Source: an uncultured Prevotellaceae bacterium (GTDB lineage Bacteria; Bacteroidota; Bacteroidia; Bacteroidales; Bacteroidaceae). Taken from it: DNA of 55,791 nt. The stretch is taken from contig CACWNV010000017.1 in the NCBI GenBank assembly GCA_902762325.1, positions 1-55,791 of the forward strand, written 5' to 3'. The translations under genes and the position numbers were made by a program. The notes under the pieces are model-generated. The model was not told the origin of the DNA. It ran no database searches and saw only the letters and a program-made list of their open reading frames with translations. Shown in pieces: positions 6,762-16,428 of the stretch. How positions within the stretch are numbered: position 1 is the first letter of the stretch; each line of letters opens with the position of its first letter.

Positions 6762-8210
6762 TTATTTGATGCCGTTCATCAAAGCATCAACAATCTCTGA
6801 CTCGTACCAGTTGAGTGACCGACGGTCAATGAGACCCATCCACCACAATCCAGTCGTGTTGTAAGCCTTAAACTTTGACACCATATACTTGGCGTATGCG
6901 ATACGCTCGTTCATTGCCGGATGTGTGCCGATGGCACCGAACTCGCCATAGAAGTAAGGTACTCCGAAGTCCTCAGAGAAACGCTTGTGCACGCGGGCGA
7001 AGATGGCGTCAATCTCCTTCTTGCAGTCATCGTTGAACACGGTGATGTAATACTGCTGGGCGGTCTCGTCATTCGAGTCGTTGCAGAACCAGTATGGGTC
7101 GTAGCTGTGGATAGAACACATCAGGTGGTTGGAGTGCTTGTCTTGCGGCAGTTGCATCCCGGCAAGTCTCGCATCAGTACTACCAGAGCTATAGGGATTG
7201 ACGAGCAGGTTACGGAATTCGTTGTTTCCTCCCGTAGCACGCACGACATCCACGAAGTCTTGTTCGAGCTTGTTCACTGCCTCATAGCAGGAAGCATCAG
7301 CAGGGTCGCCCCACTCGCCTGAAGCACTCAATATCTCGTTGAAGGCCTCGAATGCCAGATGGTCGTCGTAGTTCTTGAAATGGCTGGCTATCTGCTGCCA
7401 TAACTTCTTGAAGCGAGTGCTGATCTCCGGATACTTCGACAGGTCGGCACGCAGCCAGCTATTGGCAGCATCACCCGAGTCGTGCTGTACGTTGAGGATG
7501 CAATAGCACTTGGCCTGCAAGACCATTTTCACCACTTGCTCCACGCGATTCATCCAGGCGGGATCGACATTGTCGTTAGCATCCATGTGCGGTCCCCATG
7601 TCACAGGAACACGAATGACGTTGAATCCCTTGGCGGCAATGGCATCGATGATTTCCTGCGTCGTCTCGGGTTGTCCCCATTGCGTCTCCCATTCTACGGG
7701 TGTCTTGCCCTCCGGGTTCCACCAGTCACCGTAAGGGTTGGAATCGAGCGTATTACCGAGATTATATCCTATCACCATGTTATCGACAAAAGTAAAGGCA
7801 CTCATGAATGTATCTCCCGGGTCTGTTCCCGTTCCCTTTTGTGAAACGGTAATCAACTTTGTAAGACCGCCAGCCTTCACCGTTATCGTTGTCTGACGAG
7901 CCTCTCCCTCGTTCTTCGTCACCGATACCTTCGTATAGGAGTTCCTGAGAGAGTCGGCATAGCCATATCCCGCATGAACGGCAAGCTTACACCATGTGGT
8001 ATCGCTGGATTCAGCCGTCCAGTCGCCATCGCTCTGAATGCCGATTATCGCCGATCCGCTCCCCACGCTAAAGGTCAGCTGGTTGATTTCGGCATTGTTT
8101 CTGACAACCGTCAGGCGAGTAGCATCAGCCTTGTCGCTATCGCTGCATCCTTGGATGATGAATCCAAGGAGCAGAAAGAGCGTGATACTGAATATATTCT
8201 TTAATCTCAT
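6762..8210 (-). CDS. BACON-GH5 endo-beta-glucanase lipoprotein (GH5_4-like)
   Basis: The 482-residue lipoprotein has a lipobox ending at Cys22 (FIIQGC). A BACON module lies at about 31-126 (SDGDWTAES, VTVSQKG-like ending) and a GH5 catalytic domain at about 137-482. The acid/base is Glu292 in FEAFNE and the nucleophile Glu423 in FYGEFGA. The segments IGYNLGNTLD (148-156) and RVPVTWGPH are typical of subfamily 4, whose members cut xyloglucan, mixed-linkage glucan, cellulose or glucomannan. It is the last gene of the polysaccharide operon, 25 bp after the surface glycan-binding protein. The arrangement recalls BoGH5A of the Bacteroides ovatus xyloglucan locus (also BACON-GH5_4), but the mannanase-like partner points to a glucomannan-type substrate. 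It is probably tethered on the cell surface. Confidence 0.88.
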   Translation of the reverse strand: MRLKNIFSITLFLLLGFIIQGCSDSDKADATRLTVVRNNAEINQLTFSVGSGSAIIGIQSDGDWTAESSDTTWCKLAVHAGYGYADSLRNSYTKVSVTKNEGEARQTTITVKAGGLTKLITVSQKGTGTDPGDTFMSAFTFVDNMVIGYNLGNTLDSNPYGDWWNPEGKTPVEWETQWGQPETTQEIIDAIAAKGFNVIRVPVTWGPHMDANDNVDPAWMNRVEQVVKMVLQAKCYCILNVQHDSGDAANSWLRADLSKYPEISTRFKKLWQQIASHFKNYDDHLAFEAFNEILSASGEWGDPADASCYEAVNKLEQDFVDVVRATGGNNEFRNLLVNPYSSGSTDARLAGMQLPQDKHSNHLMCSIHSYDPYWFCNDSNDETAQQYYITVFNDDCKKEIDAIFARVHKRFSEDFGVPYFYGEFGAIGTHPAMNERIAYAKYMVSKFKAYNTTGLWWMGLIDRRSLNWYESEIVDALMNGIK

Positions 8211-8235
8211 ATTCTATTTATATTAAGGAGTTAGG

Positions 8236-9933
8236 TTACTTTTTGTTGTAGAAAATACGAATGTTGTCGAAGCAGACATCAATCTTTCCCTTGCGGGTGC
8301 CCTGGTTCATCGACTGGATGCGGAACTGATTGATACCGTTTTCATAGACAAACTTATAATCCTTGCCTTTATACTTCATGAACGAAGAGAGAGGAATAAC
8401 GTGTCTGTACCACTCACGTTGCGGAGTCTTGTTGTTGATGTCTGCCAGGATAGGACGGTCAAATGAACAAGCCTGAGCATTGTAGTCAGTCCAGGTGAAT
8501 CCGTTGTCATACACATTCACTTTATCCGCAGGATTCGGGTTGCCGCTATCATCATTGGGTGTTACAGGGTCTTCATTGTCGTATTGCAGGAAGTAGCGCA
8601 GATAGCCCGTAAATTTCCCGTTGTTATAGTCACTATTGTTGTTGTAGACCTCCATAGCCAGATAGACATCATCCGTAGAAGCATCAGCAGGAATCACGTC
8701 ATATCCGGGCAACGGGAACTTATTGCCGTCCCAATCCTTGCGGAAATAGATCATCGTTCCCCACCACTGCTGGCCTTCCGACGGGATATTGAATCTTGCG
8801 AAATAGCCATCAGAGACATAGGGCACGTCATCTCCGTCGGTCTCGTCAATCACAGCCTTCGGATCCCAGCCGTTATCGGTGGCGGTCTCTTCCTCGAAGT
8901 CGGTTAACAGGCAACTGTAGTTATAGAACGGAACAGCAGCCGAACCACCAGGTGTAACGACGGTAAGCATGCCATCTCCACCCACTGACGGTTTCTTCTT
9001 GAAGACGAGCTGTATCTCATCCATTCCTTCGGAAACGGTAAAGTCGGAAGAAGACAATGTCACGTTACCATATTTGACTGCTTCCACCTGAACGAATTCA
9101 TTACCGGAAATCACGACGACCTCACCGAAGACAGGCATGTCGGTGTTGATGTTCTTGATAATCGGCTTGCCCGGCAATTTCGTGAAAGGAAGATAGGAAA
9201 CACCAGCCTTGGTCTCGACAACCAGTGAGCCTTCATCATAGCTGATACTCGGCAATTCGATGCCGACGACAGAAGATGTCTCGTAAGCCTGTGTCATCTC
9301 ATTGATGTGATGATCTTGCTGGATGTTCTTAAACTTAGCCACCTCAACATGTTTTCCACCCACCGTTTCCCATACAGTCGTATCAAGAGCCTCAGCCTTG
9401 ATGTCAGTGAAATAGATCTTCTCAATATCCACAAGGTTGATTCCGTAGATGTAGAGAGAGTCACCGGCTTTTCGCGGATACACTGCATATAAGCGTGTCA
9501 GCGAAGGAGACGGGGCAAGAATCTTAAAGGCATAGACGGCAGTACCATGAGAGGTCTCCACACGGATTTCATCTTTCAAACTACTGTCAAAGGCTGTCAG
9601 GATGAAGCCTTTCTCTTCCGTGGGAACAGTGACTATCAGGCTACGGGAAGTATTCATCGTGGAGTTGAACTGGACTTCCTGGTCGTTGATGAACACCTTC
9701 CGGACATCACTTAGATTCTCACCGATGATTGCCAGCATCTGGCCAGCCGTGGCTTTGGTGAAAGTGCTATCAGCCTTTGCCGGGTCGGTTACACGCACGG
9801 CAGTGATCACCGGCGTTCCCATGCCTTCCTTGTCGTCGCTACATGATGTCATGACTGTCTGGAAAACGGCCATCAGTAACAATGCCATCACGCTGAACTT
9901 GTTTAATAATATCTTTTTCATATCTGTTTTCAT
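8236..9933 (-). CDS. IPT/TIG-domain surface glycan-binding lipoprotein (SusE/F position)
   Basis: The 565-residue lipoprotein has a signal peptide ending near Cys31 (TVMTSC). IPT/TIG-like immunoglobulin folds follow (GTPVITAVRVTDPA...; PVFGEVVVISGNEF). The C-terminal beta-sandwich of about 230 residues contains aromatic clusters (EGQQWWGTMIYFRKDW and EWYRHVIPLSSFMKYKG), as in SGBP-B proteins whose C-terminal domain binds xyloglucan or mannan. It would hold polysaccharide at the surface for the SusC/SusD pair. It follows susD by 9 bp and precedes the GH5_4-like gene. A start at 9921 (MKKILLNK) is also possible. The ligand cannot be read from sequence. Confidence 0.85.
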   Translation of the reverse strand: MKTDMKKILLNKFSVMALLLMAVFQTVMTSCSDDKEGMGTPVITAVRVTDPAKADSTFTKATAGQMLAIIGENLSDVRKVFINDQEVQFNSTMNTSRSLIVTVPTEEKGFILTAFDSSLKDEIRVETSHGTAVYAFKILAPSPSLTRLYAVYPRKAGDSLYIYGINLVDIEKIYFTDIKAEALDTTVWETVGGKHVEVAKFKNIQQDHHINEMTQAYETSSVVGIELPSISYDEGSLVVETKAGVSYLPFTKLPGKPIIKNINTDMPVFGEVVVISGNEFVQVEAVKYGNVTLSSSDFTVSEGMDEIQLVFKKKPSVGGDGMLTVVTPGGSAAVPFYNYSCLLTDFEEETATDNGWDPKAVIDETDGDDVPYVSDGYFARFNIPSEGQQWWGTMIYFRKDWDGNKFPLPGYDVIPADASTDDVYLAMEVYNNNSDYNNGKFTGYLRYFLQYDNEDPVTPNDDSGNPNPADKVNVYDNGFTWTDYNAQACSFDRPILADINNKTPQREWYRHVIPLSSFMKYKGKDYKFVYENGINQFRIQSMNQGTRKGKIDVCFDNIRIFYNKK

Positions 9934-9942
9934 TATTGTTGA

Positions 9943-11745
9943 CTATTCAGAAAAATCATACTCCTTAGCAGGTTGCTTAAAATAAGGATTCTGGATGACG
10001 TCTGTCTCAGGATAAGGCATGAAGATGTTTGCCTCGTTAAGCACAATGGGAATCATGTTCGTATTGGCACGGACTAAAGAATCCAGGTCGTAAACATAGC
10101 CGTCGGCCTTAGTCTTGAGAATGTTCCCCTTATCCTTTGCGTTCAAAGCCGTGACATCCGCATTCTTTGCAAGGAAGTCGTTCCAATAGACGGCACCGTT
10201 GTTGTTCTCCCAATCGGCAAAATACCAGGGACTTGAACCGTTGTTCAGGTAGGTGCGATAACTGAAGGTGTTATCTTCGTTGCGGATGATGTCGTTTTCA
10301 CGAATCTCGAAAGCACGATGCTGTTTGTTGTTGAAGAAATCCAGCATGTACTGAGGTTTCCAGCGATACCATGTCACCATGTCGAACCAGTTGCTATATT
10401 CCATGCAGAACTCGATGCGACGCTCTCTTATCAGATCCTCAAACGTGAACGAGGTTTTTGCAGGAACCTTAGCACGAAGGCGAACGGCATTGAACGCCTT
10501 GAGAGCCTCAGCATCCGATGTTGAAGTCTTGTTTCCCAGTAATGCCTCAGCCTTAATCAGGTAAACATCAGCCAGACGCATCAGGTACGTATTAAGAGGA
10601 GAAGCCATCTGGTCGAGCTCACCACCAGCATCAGCCTTACGGCCGAGCACACCCTTCTTCACCTGCATCCAGTGCTTCTTATAGGTGAAGCCACCAGCGG
10701 TTGTCCAAAGATAATCATAATGACGGCCATAAGTAAAGAAAGTACCGCGCAAACGGAAAGAGTCGGCAGGCTCCTGATTGTAATAGTCAATCATGTCGGG
10801 TGAAGGACAGAGGCTTCCACCCCATACATTCACGTCGTCAGAGATGTCATTCGGAGCAAGGTCTGAATAAGTAGCGTTCATCGAACCATACTCATTAGAG
10901 CTGGGCTTTGCCCAACGAAGAGCGAGAATCGTTTCGGCATTGTCGTTGTTCTGCATACGGAAGAGCTGCTCGTAATCATTCATCAGCGAGTATTGCCCGC
11001 AATTGATTACTTCATTGCAGAGGCTGACAACCTCGTTTAAGATGCTCTCATCACGTGAACCATTCTTATTCCATCCGCTTTGAGCCAGCAACACCTTTGC
11101 AAGAATAGCCTTTGCCGCATAGCGTGAAGGATGGTGGTCTGCTCCCTTTTCCGGCAGATATTCGATTGCTCTACGCAAATCACGTACGATGAATTTCAAC
11201 ACGCTCTCCTCTGTAGACAACGGACGAATGGGTTCATCAATGATCTCCTGATTATTGTCGTAAAGGATGACGGAACCCCATCCGCGCAACAGATAGAAGT
11301 ATGCCAAGCCACGAAGCAAATAGCACTCGCCATAGGCCTGATTCTTCACAGATGCAGAAACACCACTTGTTGCATAGTTACGCACATTATCCAACGTCTC
11401 TGTGGTCATGCTCACTACATTATAGAGTGCCGCCCATGCGGCAGCCAGATTCTCGTCAAGACCAGTCAACTGGAAACGGGCAAACTCAGAGTTCACGTAC
11501 GGGTTCCAGGCATCATTGGCACGAATAGAGCCAATAGCCAGCAACGAACGACGGTTGAACTCATGCCAAGCACGATTGTAAAGAGGTTCGATGGCCTTAA
11601 TAACCGCCGCATCACTGCTATAGTACTTATCAGCTACATAATCTCCCTCTGGTGTCTTATCGAGAAAGTCTTTTCCACAACTACTCACAAGCAATGATGT
11701 GAACAAGCTCAAGGATAATATCAGCAATATATTAATCTTCTTCAT
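9943..11745 (-). CDS. susD: SusD-family nutrient-binding outer-membrane lipoprotein
   Basis: This 600-residue protein has a lipoprotein signal ending at Cys23 (LLVSSCGKDFLDKTPEG), the usual start of SusD proteins. A helical TPR-rich body follows with RGLAYFYLLRGWG, SLMNDYEQLF, YLMRLADVYLIKAEAL and the C-terminal RRIEFCMEYSNWFDMVTW, all SusD/RagB hallmarks. It caps the SusC barrel and binds glycan at the surface. Length is at the upper end for the family. It lies 20 bp after susC and 9 bp before the glycan-binding protein gene. The ligand is inferred from the two GH5 enzymes in the operon. Confidence 0.95.
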   Translation of the reverse strand: MKKINILLILSLSLFTSLLVSSCGKDFLDKTPEGDYVADKYYSSDAAVIKAIEPLYNRAWHEFNRRSLLAIGSIRANDAWNPYVNSEFARFQLTGLDENLAAAWAALYNVVSMTTETLDNVRNYATSGVSASVKNQAYGECYLLRGLAYFYLLRGWGSVILYDNNQEIIDEPIRPLSTEESVLKFIVRDLRRAIEYLPEKGADHHPSRYAAKAILAKVLLAQSGWNKNGSRDESILNEVVSLCNEVINCGQYSLMNDYEQLFRMQNNDNAETILALRWAKPSSNEYGSMNATYSDLAPNDISDDVNVWGGSLCPSPDMIDYYNQEPADSFRLRGTFFTYGRHYDYLWTTAGGFTYKKHWMQVKKGVLGRKADAGGELDQMASPLNTYLMRLADVYLIKAEALLGNKTSTSDAEALKAFNAVRLRAKVPAKTSFTFEDLIRERRIEFCMEYSNWFDMVTWYRWKPQYMLDFFNNKQHRAFEIRENDIIRNEDNTFSYRTYLNNGSSPWYFADWENNNGAVYWNDFLAKNADVTALNAKDKGNILKTKADGYVYDLDSLVRANTNMIPIVLNEANIFMPYPETDVIQNPYFKQPAKEYDFSE

Positions 11746-11765
11746 AGTCTGCTTATTTTATATAG

Positions 11766-14700
11766 TTAAAAACGAACTTTAAGACCGACATTATAAATAC
11801 GCTGTGACGGATAACGATAGATATCCAGTCCCTGCATTATCACACTCTGGTTCACGGCTCCGATTTCAGGATCGTATCCGTCATATCCAGAGATTGTAAA
11901 GAGGTTCTGCGCATTCACATACACTTGTACCCAATCGAGCTGCACAGGCTTGAGCCACTTTTTTGGCAGGTTCCAAGCAAGCGACAAAGATTTCAGACGG
12001 ATATAAGAGCCGTCCTCAATGAAACGATTGCTTACACGGTTGTTCTCATTCAAGTTTGTACGGGCAGGATTGATACGTTGTCCTTCAGCTGTAGAGGCAT
12101 TCGGCACATACACATTAGAGATGTCAGTACCCACGCCATTGGGATCAATCAATTCAACACGGGCATAATTGGCGACACTACTCAGATAGTTACCCCAGTT
12201 AAGATAGTTTGTGTGACGCTCCTTAATATAATTATAGATGTCATTACCGACAGAACCATTGAAGAAGAATGACAACTCAAAGTCTTTCCATGTAATCACG
12301 TTGTTGATACCAAAGGTGAAATCAGGATTCGGGTCACCAATGTACTTTCGGTCGGACTCGTTGATGATACCATCCTTGTTTACATCTTCAAAGATATAAT
12401 CACCTACCCAGATACCATCTACCTGAATGGGGTGCATCGTTCCATCAGTAGCAACGGGACGAGCTACGGGAAGCCGGTCGCCATTGGCATCAAGCATATA
12501 CTCTCCCAATGAGTTCTTCTGATAGAAATCATCTTCGCGGGTGAACATGCCGATCACGTTATAACCATAGAAACGGCCAACAGGTCCGCCAATCTCAGAA
12601 AGAGTATAAGTCAGGTTACGACTATCTACTCCCTGAATGGCAGAAGCAGTACTGTTGAGCTTGGTCAGCTTATTCCGGTTGATAGACAAAGTGATTCCCG
12701 TGCGCCATTGCAGGTCTTTCTTAGAGATGTTCACGGTGTTCAATGTGAACTCTATACCCTTGTTCTCGATAGAACCGGCATTCACCCAAGGAGCCGTCAT
12801 ACCCAGCCAGCTGTTCATGTTAGCGTAGGTAGGCAATGCAGCGGTCATCAGCAGGTTATCTGTCTTCTTCAGATAAGCATCAACGATGAACTCAATGCGT
12901 CCGAGAAGATTGATGTCAAGACCGATGTTCCAGGCTTTCGTGCTCTCCCATGTCAAATCGGGATTGCCGATGTTTGAAGGAAGGAAGCCGGTTCCCCACG
13001 CCGTAGAGATGGCCTTCAGCGTAGAACCATAGGCAAAGCTACCCGATTGCTGGTTACCGACGAGTCCCCATCCAAGACGTAGCTTGAGGTTATCAAGCCA
13101 TTTCACATCTTTCAGGAAGTTCTCCTGATTGATACGCCATGCGGCAGCCACCGACGGGAACCATCCCCAACGCTTCTCCTTGCTGAAGCTTGACGAACCA
13201 TCGGCACGTAAGGTAGCCGTAAGCAGATACTTATCGAAGAGGTTGTAGTTCAGACGACCGAAGTACGACTCTATACCCCACTTGTTTCCATTATTGTCAT
13301 TGGTAGCGGTGTTGGAGTCACCGGCATTAAGACTATGCACGGTGTCTGACACATAATTCTTACGTGAACCCGACAAGAATGCCCATGTTCCCCACTGAGC
13401 CTCATGTCCAGCCATTATCTGAAGATGATGACCTTTCAACGGGTCGAAATCGTAAGTGGCGTATTGCTTGAAAGAACTGTATTCGTTCTTGTCAACCCGA
13501 CGGGTAGACTGAGAGGTCATAATCGTAGAACCGTATTGATAATCGGGCTGGAACTGATAGGTATGGTTCCATCCACGGCTACCACCGTATTCTACTCGGA
13601 TGTTCAAACCCTTGACGGGGAAGATGTTAGCGAAGAAGTTGTAGTCGAGCGAGAAGTTCTTGCGGTCGTTCTCACGCATCTCTGCCTCAAACAATGGGTT
13701 CGAATAGGAAACATTGAACTTGTCAGCTGCATCACTATTGAAGCCGAAACTACCATCAGGATTCCGGGGAGCAACATCGGGGAACTGCTGTAATGCAATC
13801 TGAATGACATTCGACTCATCGAACGTCACCGTGCGCTTCGTGTTAGAGAACGAGGTGTTCACACCAACAGACATCCATTTGTTGACATTGACGTCTAAGT
13901 TTGCACGGAAAGAAGCACGCTGGAAGCTCGAACCGATACCAATACCGTCTTGATCGAGGAAGCCGCCAGAAATAGAGAACTTAGTGTTATTGGAACCACC
14001 ACTGACATTCACCTGATGATTGTGCATGAAAGCTGTCTGGAAAAGGACATCTTGCCAGTCGGTTCCATTTGTCAGCAACGAGGGATCCATAAAGTCCTGA
14101 CGAATAGCCCACTCGCCACCATAAAGCATACCGCGGTCGTTATAGAAAGAAGCATATTCTTTCAGATTCATCACGTCGAGCTTACCGGGAATCTGCTGCC
14201 AACCCACATAGCCTTCATATTGAACCTGCGTCTTTCCTTCTTGTCCGCGTCGGGTAGTAATCAGGACGACACCATTCGAAGCACGGGAACCATAGATGGC
14301 CGTTGCCGACGCATCTTTCAGCACTTCAAGACTGATGATGTCCGACGGGTTCAAAGCACTGAGGGCACTTGAGTTTCCATTGGTCTGTCCGCTCACGGCA
14401 ATACCGTCAATAATATAAAGAGGTTCATTGGCACTTAATGAGTTGATACCACGAATCTGCACGGAGATACCTCCACCGGGAGCACCTGAGTTTTGCGTCA
14501 CCTGCACACCGGAGATACGTCCTTGCATTGCCTGCTCAATAGAAGTGTTCACACCTTGCTTGATAGCCTTCTCGTCAATGGAAGCTACCGCACCGGTCAA
14601 GTCTGAACGCTTCATCACACCATAACCCACGACGACCACCTCATTCAATGAATGATCTTCCTCCGAGAGCTTAATGTCGATTTGTCTTTGATTACCGACC

Positions 14701-14978
14701 TTCACGGATTGAGAAATGTAGCCGATGTAAGAAATCTCCAACGTCTGCCCGGTATTTGCCGCAATAGAATAGTTTCCCATTGCGTCGGTCACCGTAGCCG
14801 TTGTAGTTCCTTTTACTTTCACCGTTGCACCAATGATCTCTTCGCCTGTATTGGCATCGGTAATCACACCCGACACGTTTTGGGCAAAGCCAGTCAATGG
14901 AAGCAACATCAAAAATAACAAAGCAAAATACTTGCATGGGGCAAGTAAATGCTTGAAATCCAATCTGTTGTGATTCAT
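11766..14978 (-). CDS. susC: SusC-family TonB-linked outer-membrane transporter
   Basis: The 1070-residue protein has a signal peptide (ALLFLMLLPLTGFAQ), then a carboxypeptidase-regulatory-like domain (NVSGVITDANTGEEIIGATV, about 33-115), then the SusC signature and TonB box region (LNEVVVVGYG, about 118). The plug domain (GRISGVQVTQNSGAPGG, LYIIDGIAV, LKDASATAIYGSRASNGVV) is followed by a 22-strand barrel ending in KVRF. It imports oligosaccharides released at the surface into the periplasm with TonB energy. It begins 22 bp after the mannanase-like gene and is followed by its SusD partner, so all five genes look co-transcribed. No HTCS or other PUL regulator is in the window. Confidence 0.96.
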   Translation of the reverse strand: MNHNRLDFKHLLAPCKYFALLFLMLLPLTGFAQNVSGVITDANTGEEIIGATVKVKGTTTATVTDAMGNYSIAANTGQTLEISYIGYISQSVKVGNQRQIDIKLSEEDHSLNEVVVVGYGVMKRSDLTGAVASIDEKAIKQGVNTSIEQAMQGRISGVQVTQNSGAPGGGISVQIRGINSLSANEPLYIIDGIAVSGQTNGNSSALSALNPSDIISLEVLKDASATAIYGSRASNGVVLITTRRGQEGKTQVQYEGYVGWQQIPGKLDVMNLKEYASFYNDRGMLYGGEWAIRQDFMDPSLLTNGTDWQDVLFQTAFMHNHQVNVSGGSNNTKFSISGGFLDQDGIGIGSSFQRASFRANLDVNVNKWMSVGVNTSFSNTKRTVTFDESNVIQIALQQFPDVAPRNPDGSFGFNSDAADKFNVSYSNPLFEAEMRENDRKNFSLDYNFFANIFPVKGLNIRVEYGGSRGWNHTYQFQPDYQYGSTIMTSQSTRRVDKNEYSSFKQYATYDFDPLKGHHLQIMAGHEAQWGTWAFLSGSRKNYVSDTVHSLNAGDSNTATNDNNGNKWGIESYFGRLNYNLFDKYLLTATLRADGSSSFSKEKRWGWFPSVAAAWRINQENFLKDVKWLDNLKLRLGWGLVGNQQSGSFAYGSTLKAISTAWGTGFLPSNIGNPDLTWESTKAWNIGLDINLLGRIEFIVDAYLKKTDNLLMTAALPTYANMNSWLGMTAPWVNAGSIENKGIEFTLNTVNISKKDLQWRTGITLSINRNKLTKLNSTASAIQGVDSRNLTYTLSEIGGPVGRFYGYNVIGMFTREDDFYQKNSLGEYMLDANGDRLPVARPVATDGTMHPIQVDGIWVGDYIFEDVNKDGIINESDRKYIGDPNPDFTFGINNVITWKDFELSFFFNGSVGNDIYNYIKERHTNYLNWGNYLSSVANYARVELIDPNGVGTDISNVYVPNASTAEGQRINPARTNLNENNRVSNRFIEDGSYIRLKSLSLAWNLPKKWLKPVQLDWVQVYVNAQNLFTISGYDGYDPEIGAVNQSVIMQGLDIYRYPSQRIYNVGLKVRF

Positions 14979-14999
14979 AAAAATCTGTATTTAGTTATA

Positions 15000-16289
15000 T
15001 TATTTCTTTCCTATCTTTGTCATTCTATCTACCTGCTCCTTCACGATGTTCAGGGTTGACACATCACCGGCAAACACAGAGTTAAGTCCTTGTTCCTCTT
15101 GTGCAGGGTCGCCGGTATAATCATCGCCAACTTGCCATTGTACGTGTTTAGGCTGGGCAAATCCGCCCCATCCCCAGAAGTTGCAACCGGCAAAGTATCC
15201 TCCTGTCTCCGCATTGTCGGCAACAAGTGAGAACACATATTTATAATACCCGTCTCTTCCTTTCGTCGGAGTATTCAAGTCGAAAACAAATCCGTCGCGC
15301 GGATAGCCAAATTCCTCCATCACAAGCGGCTTGTTCAGTCTTGCACAGACTGCCAAGTGCTCGTCAATGTATTCCTTCGTGTTCTTGCAAGAGATGTCAA
15401 GGTCTTCAATCAAATGCTCCTTACGCGCCCAGCTCCAATTATAAGGCCAGAGGTGAATATTACAATAGTCGATGTTCTTATCTGCACAAATACGCTCGTA
15501 GCACCCAATGTCACCTTCACATCCCCATTTGCCTTCCGAACCTACTGAAATCAAGTGATTTTTGTCAATGCTCCTGATTAATGCGGACGACCTGCTCAAC
15601 CATCTTTCAAAAGCGGGCAGATATTCTTTATTGAATGCGCGTGGCTCATTACCGATCTGCCATGACATGATGGCTGGATCGTCAGCATATTTCTTGCCCG
15701 TATACCGGTTTGTCCGGCTTACGATAAAGCGCACATAGTCGTCGAACAACTGATGTGCCTTCTCATTGTTTGCATATTGCGACACAAAGTTCATATATGC
15801 AGGATAGCCGTCTTCATTAGGCCGAGGAGCCTTTCCTGCACCCACATGCTCTAAATAAAAGCCATAGCCGCCACTCCATTCCCATGAATTGTTCAGGTAA
15901 AGCACGGCTACCATCTTGCGCTTCCCCATCTCCTTGAGCAAATAGTCAAGTCCAGCCAGTATCGTATCGTTATAGACACCTGGAGCTATCTGCAATGTGG
16001 GTTCCACTTTGGTTTTCACGCCACGTTCTCCATCGGCACCGACAAGGATTCTGAGATTATCGATGCCCATAGACTTCATCTTATCCAACTCTTTACAAAG
16101 GCGTTTACGGTCGCCACCCTGGCCCTCAGAGCCTAAGATAGCACCATACCAAAAGTTTGTACCTACATAATAATAAGGTTTGCCTTGTCGTTCAAAGTGA
16201 CCATTCTTCACCTGAACAAACCTGCCCGACTTAGCTGAAATCGGCAAAGCAATACACATAAGGAAAAAGAAACATAATATCTTGTTCAT
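15000..16289 (-). CDS. GH5 beta-mannanase (GH5_7-like)
   Basis: This secreted enzyme has 429 residues from the chosen start. The signal peptide is MNKILCFFFLMCIALPISA. The frame is open to 16331, but the 14 extra residues would precede a complete signal peptide, so 16289 is preferred. The start of the GH5 domain (GRFVQVKNGHFERQGKPYYY, YVGTNFWYGAILGS) and SWQIGNEPRAF and VMEEFGYPRDG match GH5_7 endo-beta-1,4-mannanases. The acid/base Glu is residue 215 (of QIGNEP) and the nucleophile Glu 326 (of EEFG). It is the first gene of the polysaccharide operon, directly before susC. A start immediately after an upstream terminator implies its own promoter, but no TTTG/TAnnTTTG pair is visible between 16290 and 16377. 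Confidence 0.87.
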   Translation of the reverse strand: MNKILCFFFLMCIALPISAKSGRFVQVKNGHFERQGKPYYYVGTNFWYGAILGSEGQGGDRKRLCKELDKMKSMGIDNLRILVGADGERGVKTKVEPTLQIAPGVYNDTILAGLDYLLKEMGKRKMVAVLYLNNSWEWSGGYGFYLEHVGAGKAPRPNEDGYPAYMNFVSQYANNEKAHQLFDDYVRFIVSRTNRYTGKKYADDPAIMSWQIGNEPRAFNKEYLPAFERWLSRSSALIRSIDKNHLISVGSEGKWGCEGDIGCYERICADKNIDYCNIHLWPYNWSWARKEHLIEDLDISCKNTKEYIDEHLAVCARLNKPLVMEEFGYPRDGFVFDLNTPTKGRDGYYKYVFSLVADNAETGGYFAGCNFWGWGGFAQPKHVQWQVGDDYTGDPAQEEQGLNSVFAGDVSTLNIVKEQVDRMTKIGKK

Positions 16290-16377
16290 AAATCCATTAA
16301 TCATGAACAATGAATTCCGAGCGTTGAGCATTAGGTATTAAGAATTGAGAGTTATACGTATGATAGGTTTTGAAAAC

Positions 16378-16420
16378 GAAAAAAGAGGGTAATTCCTTTC
16401 AGAGCTACCCTCGTTTTTTC
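16378..16420 (-). terminator. Rho-independent terminator after the secreted protein at 16429-17817
   Basis: Read on the minus strand, GAGGGTA pairs with TACCCTC across a 14-nt loop and is followed by a run of T. It lies 9 bp after the stop codon and separates that gene from the downstream polysaccharide operon. Confidence 0.75.
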
Positions 16421-16428
16421 ATGAAAAG

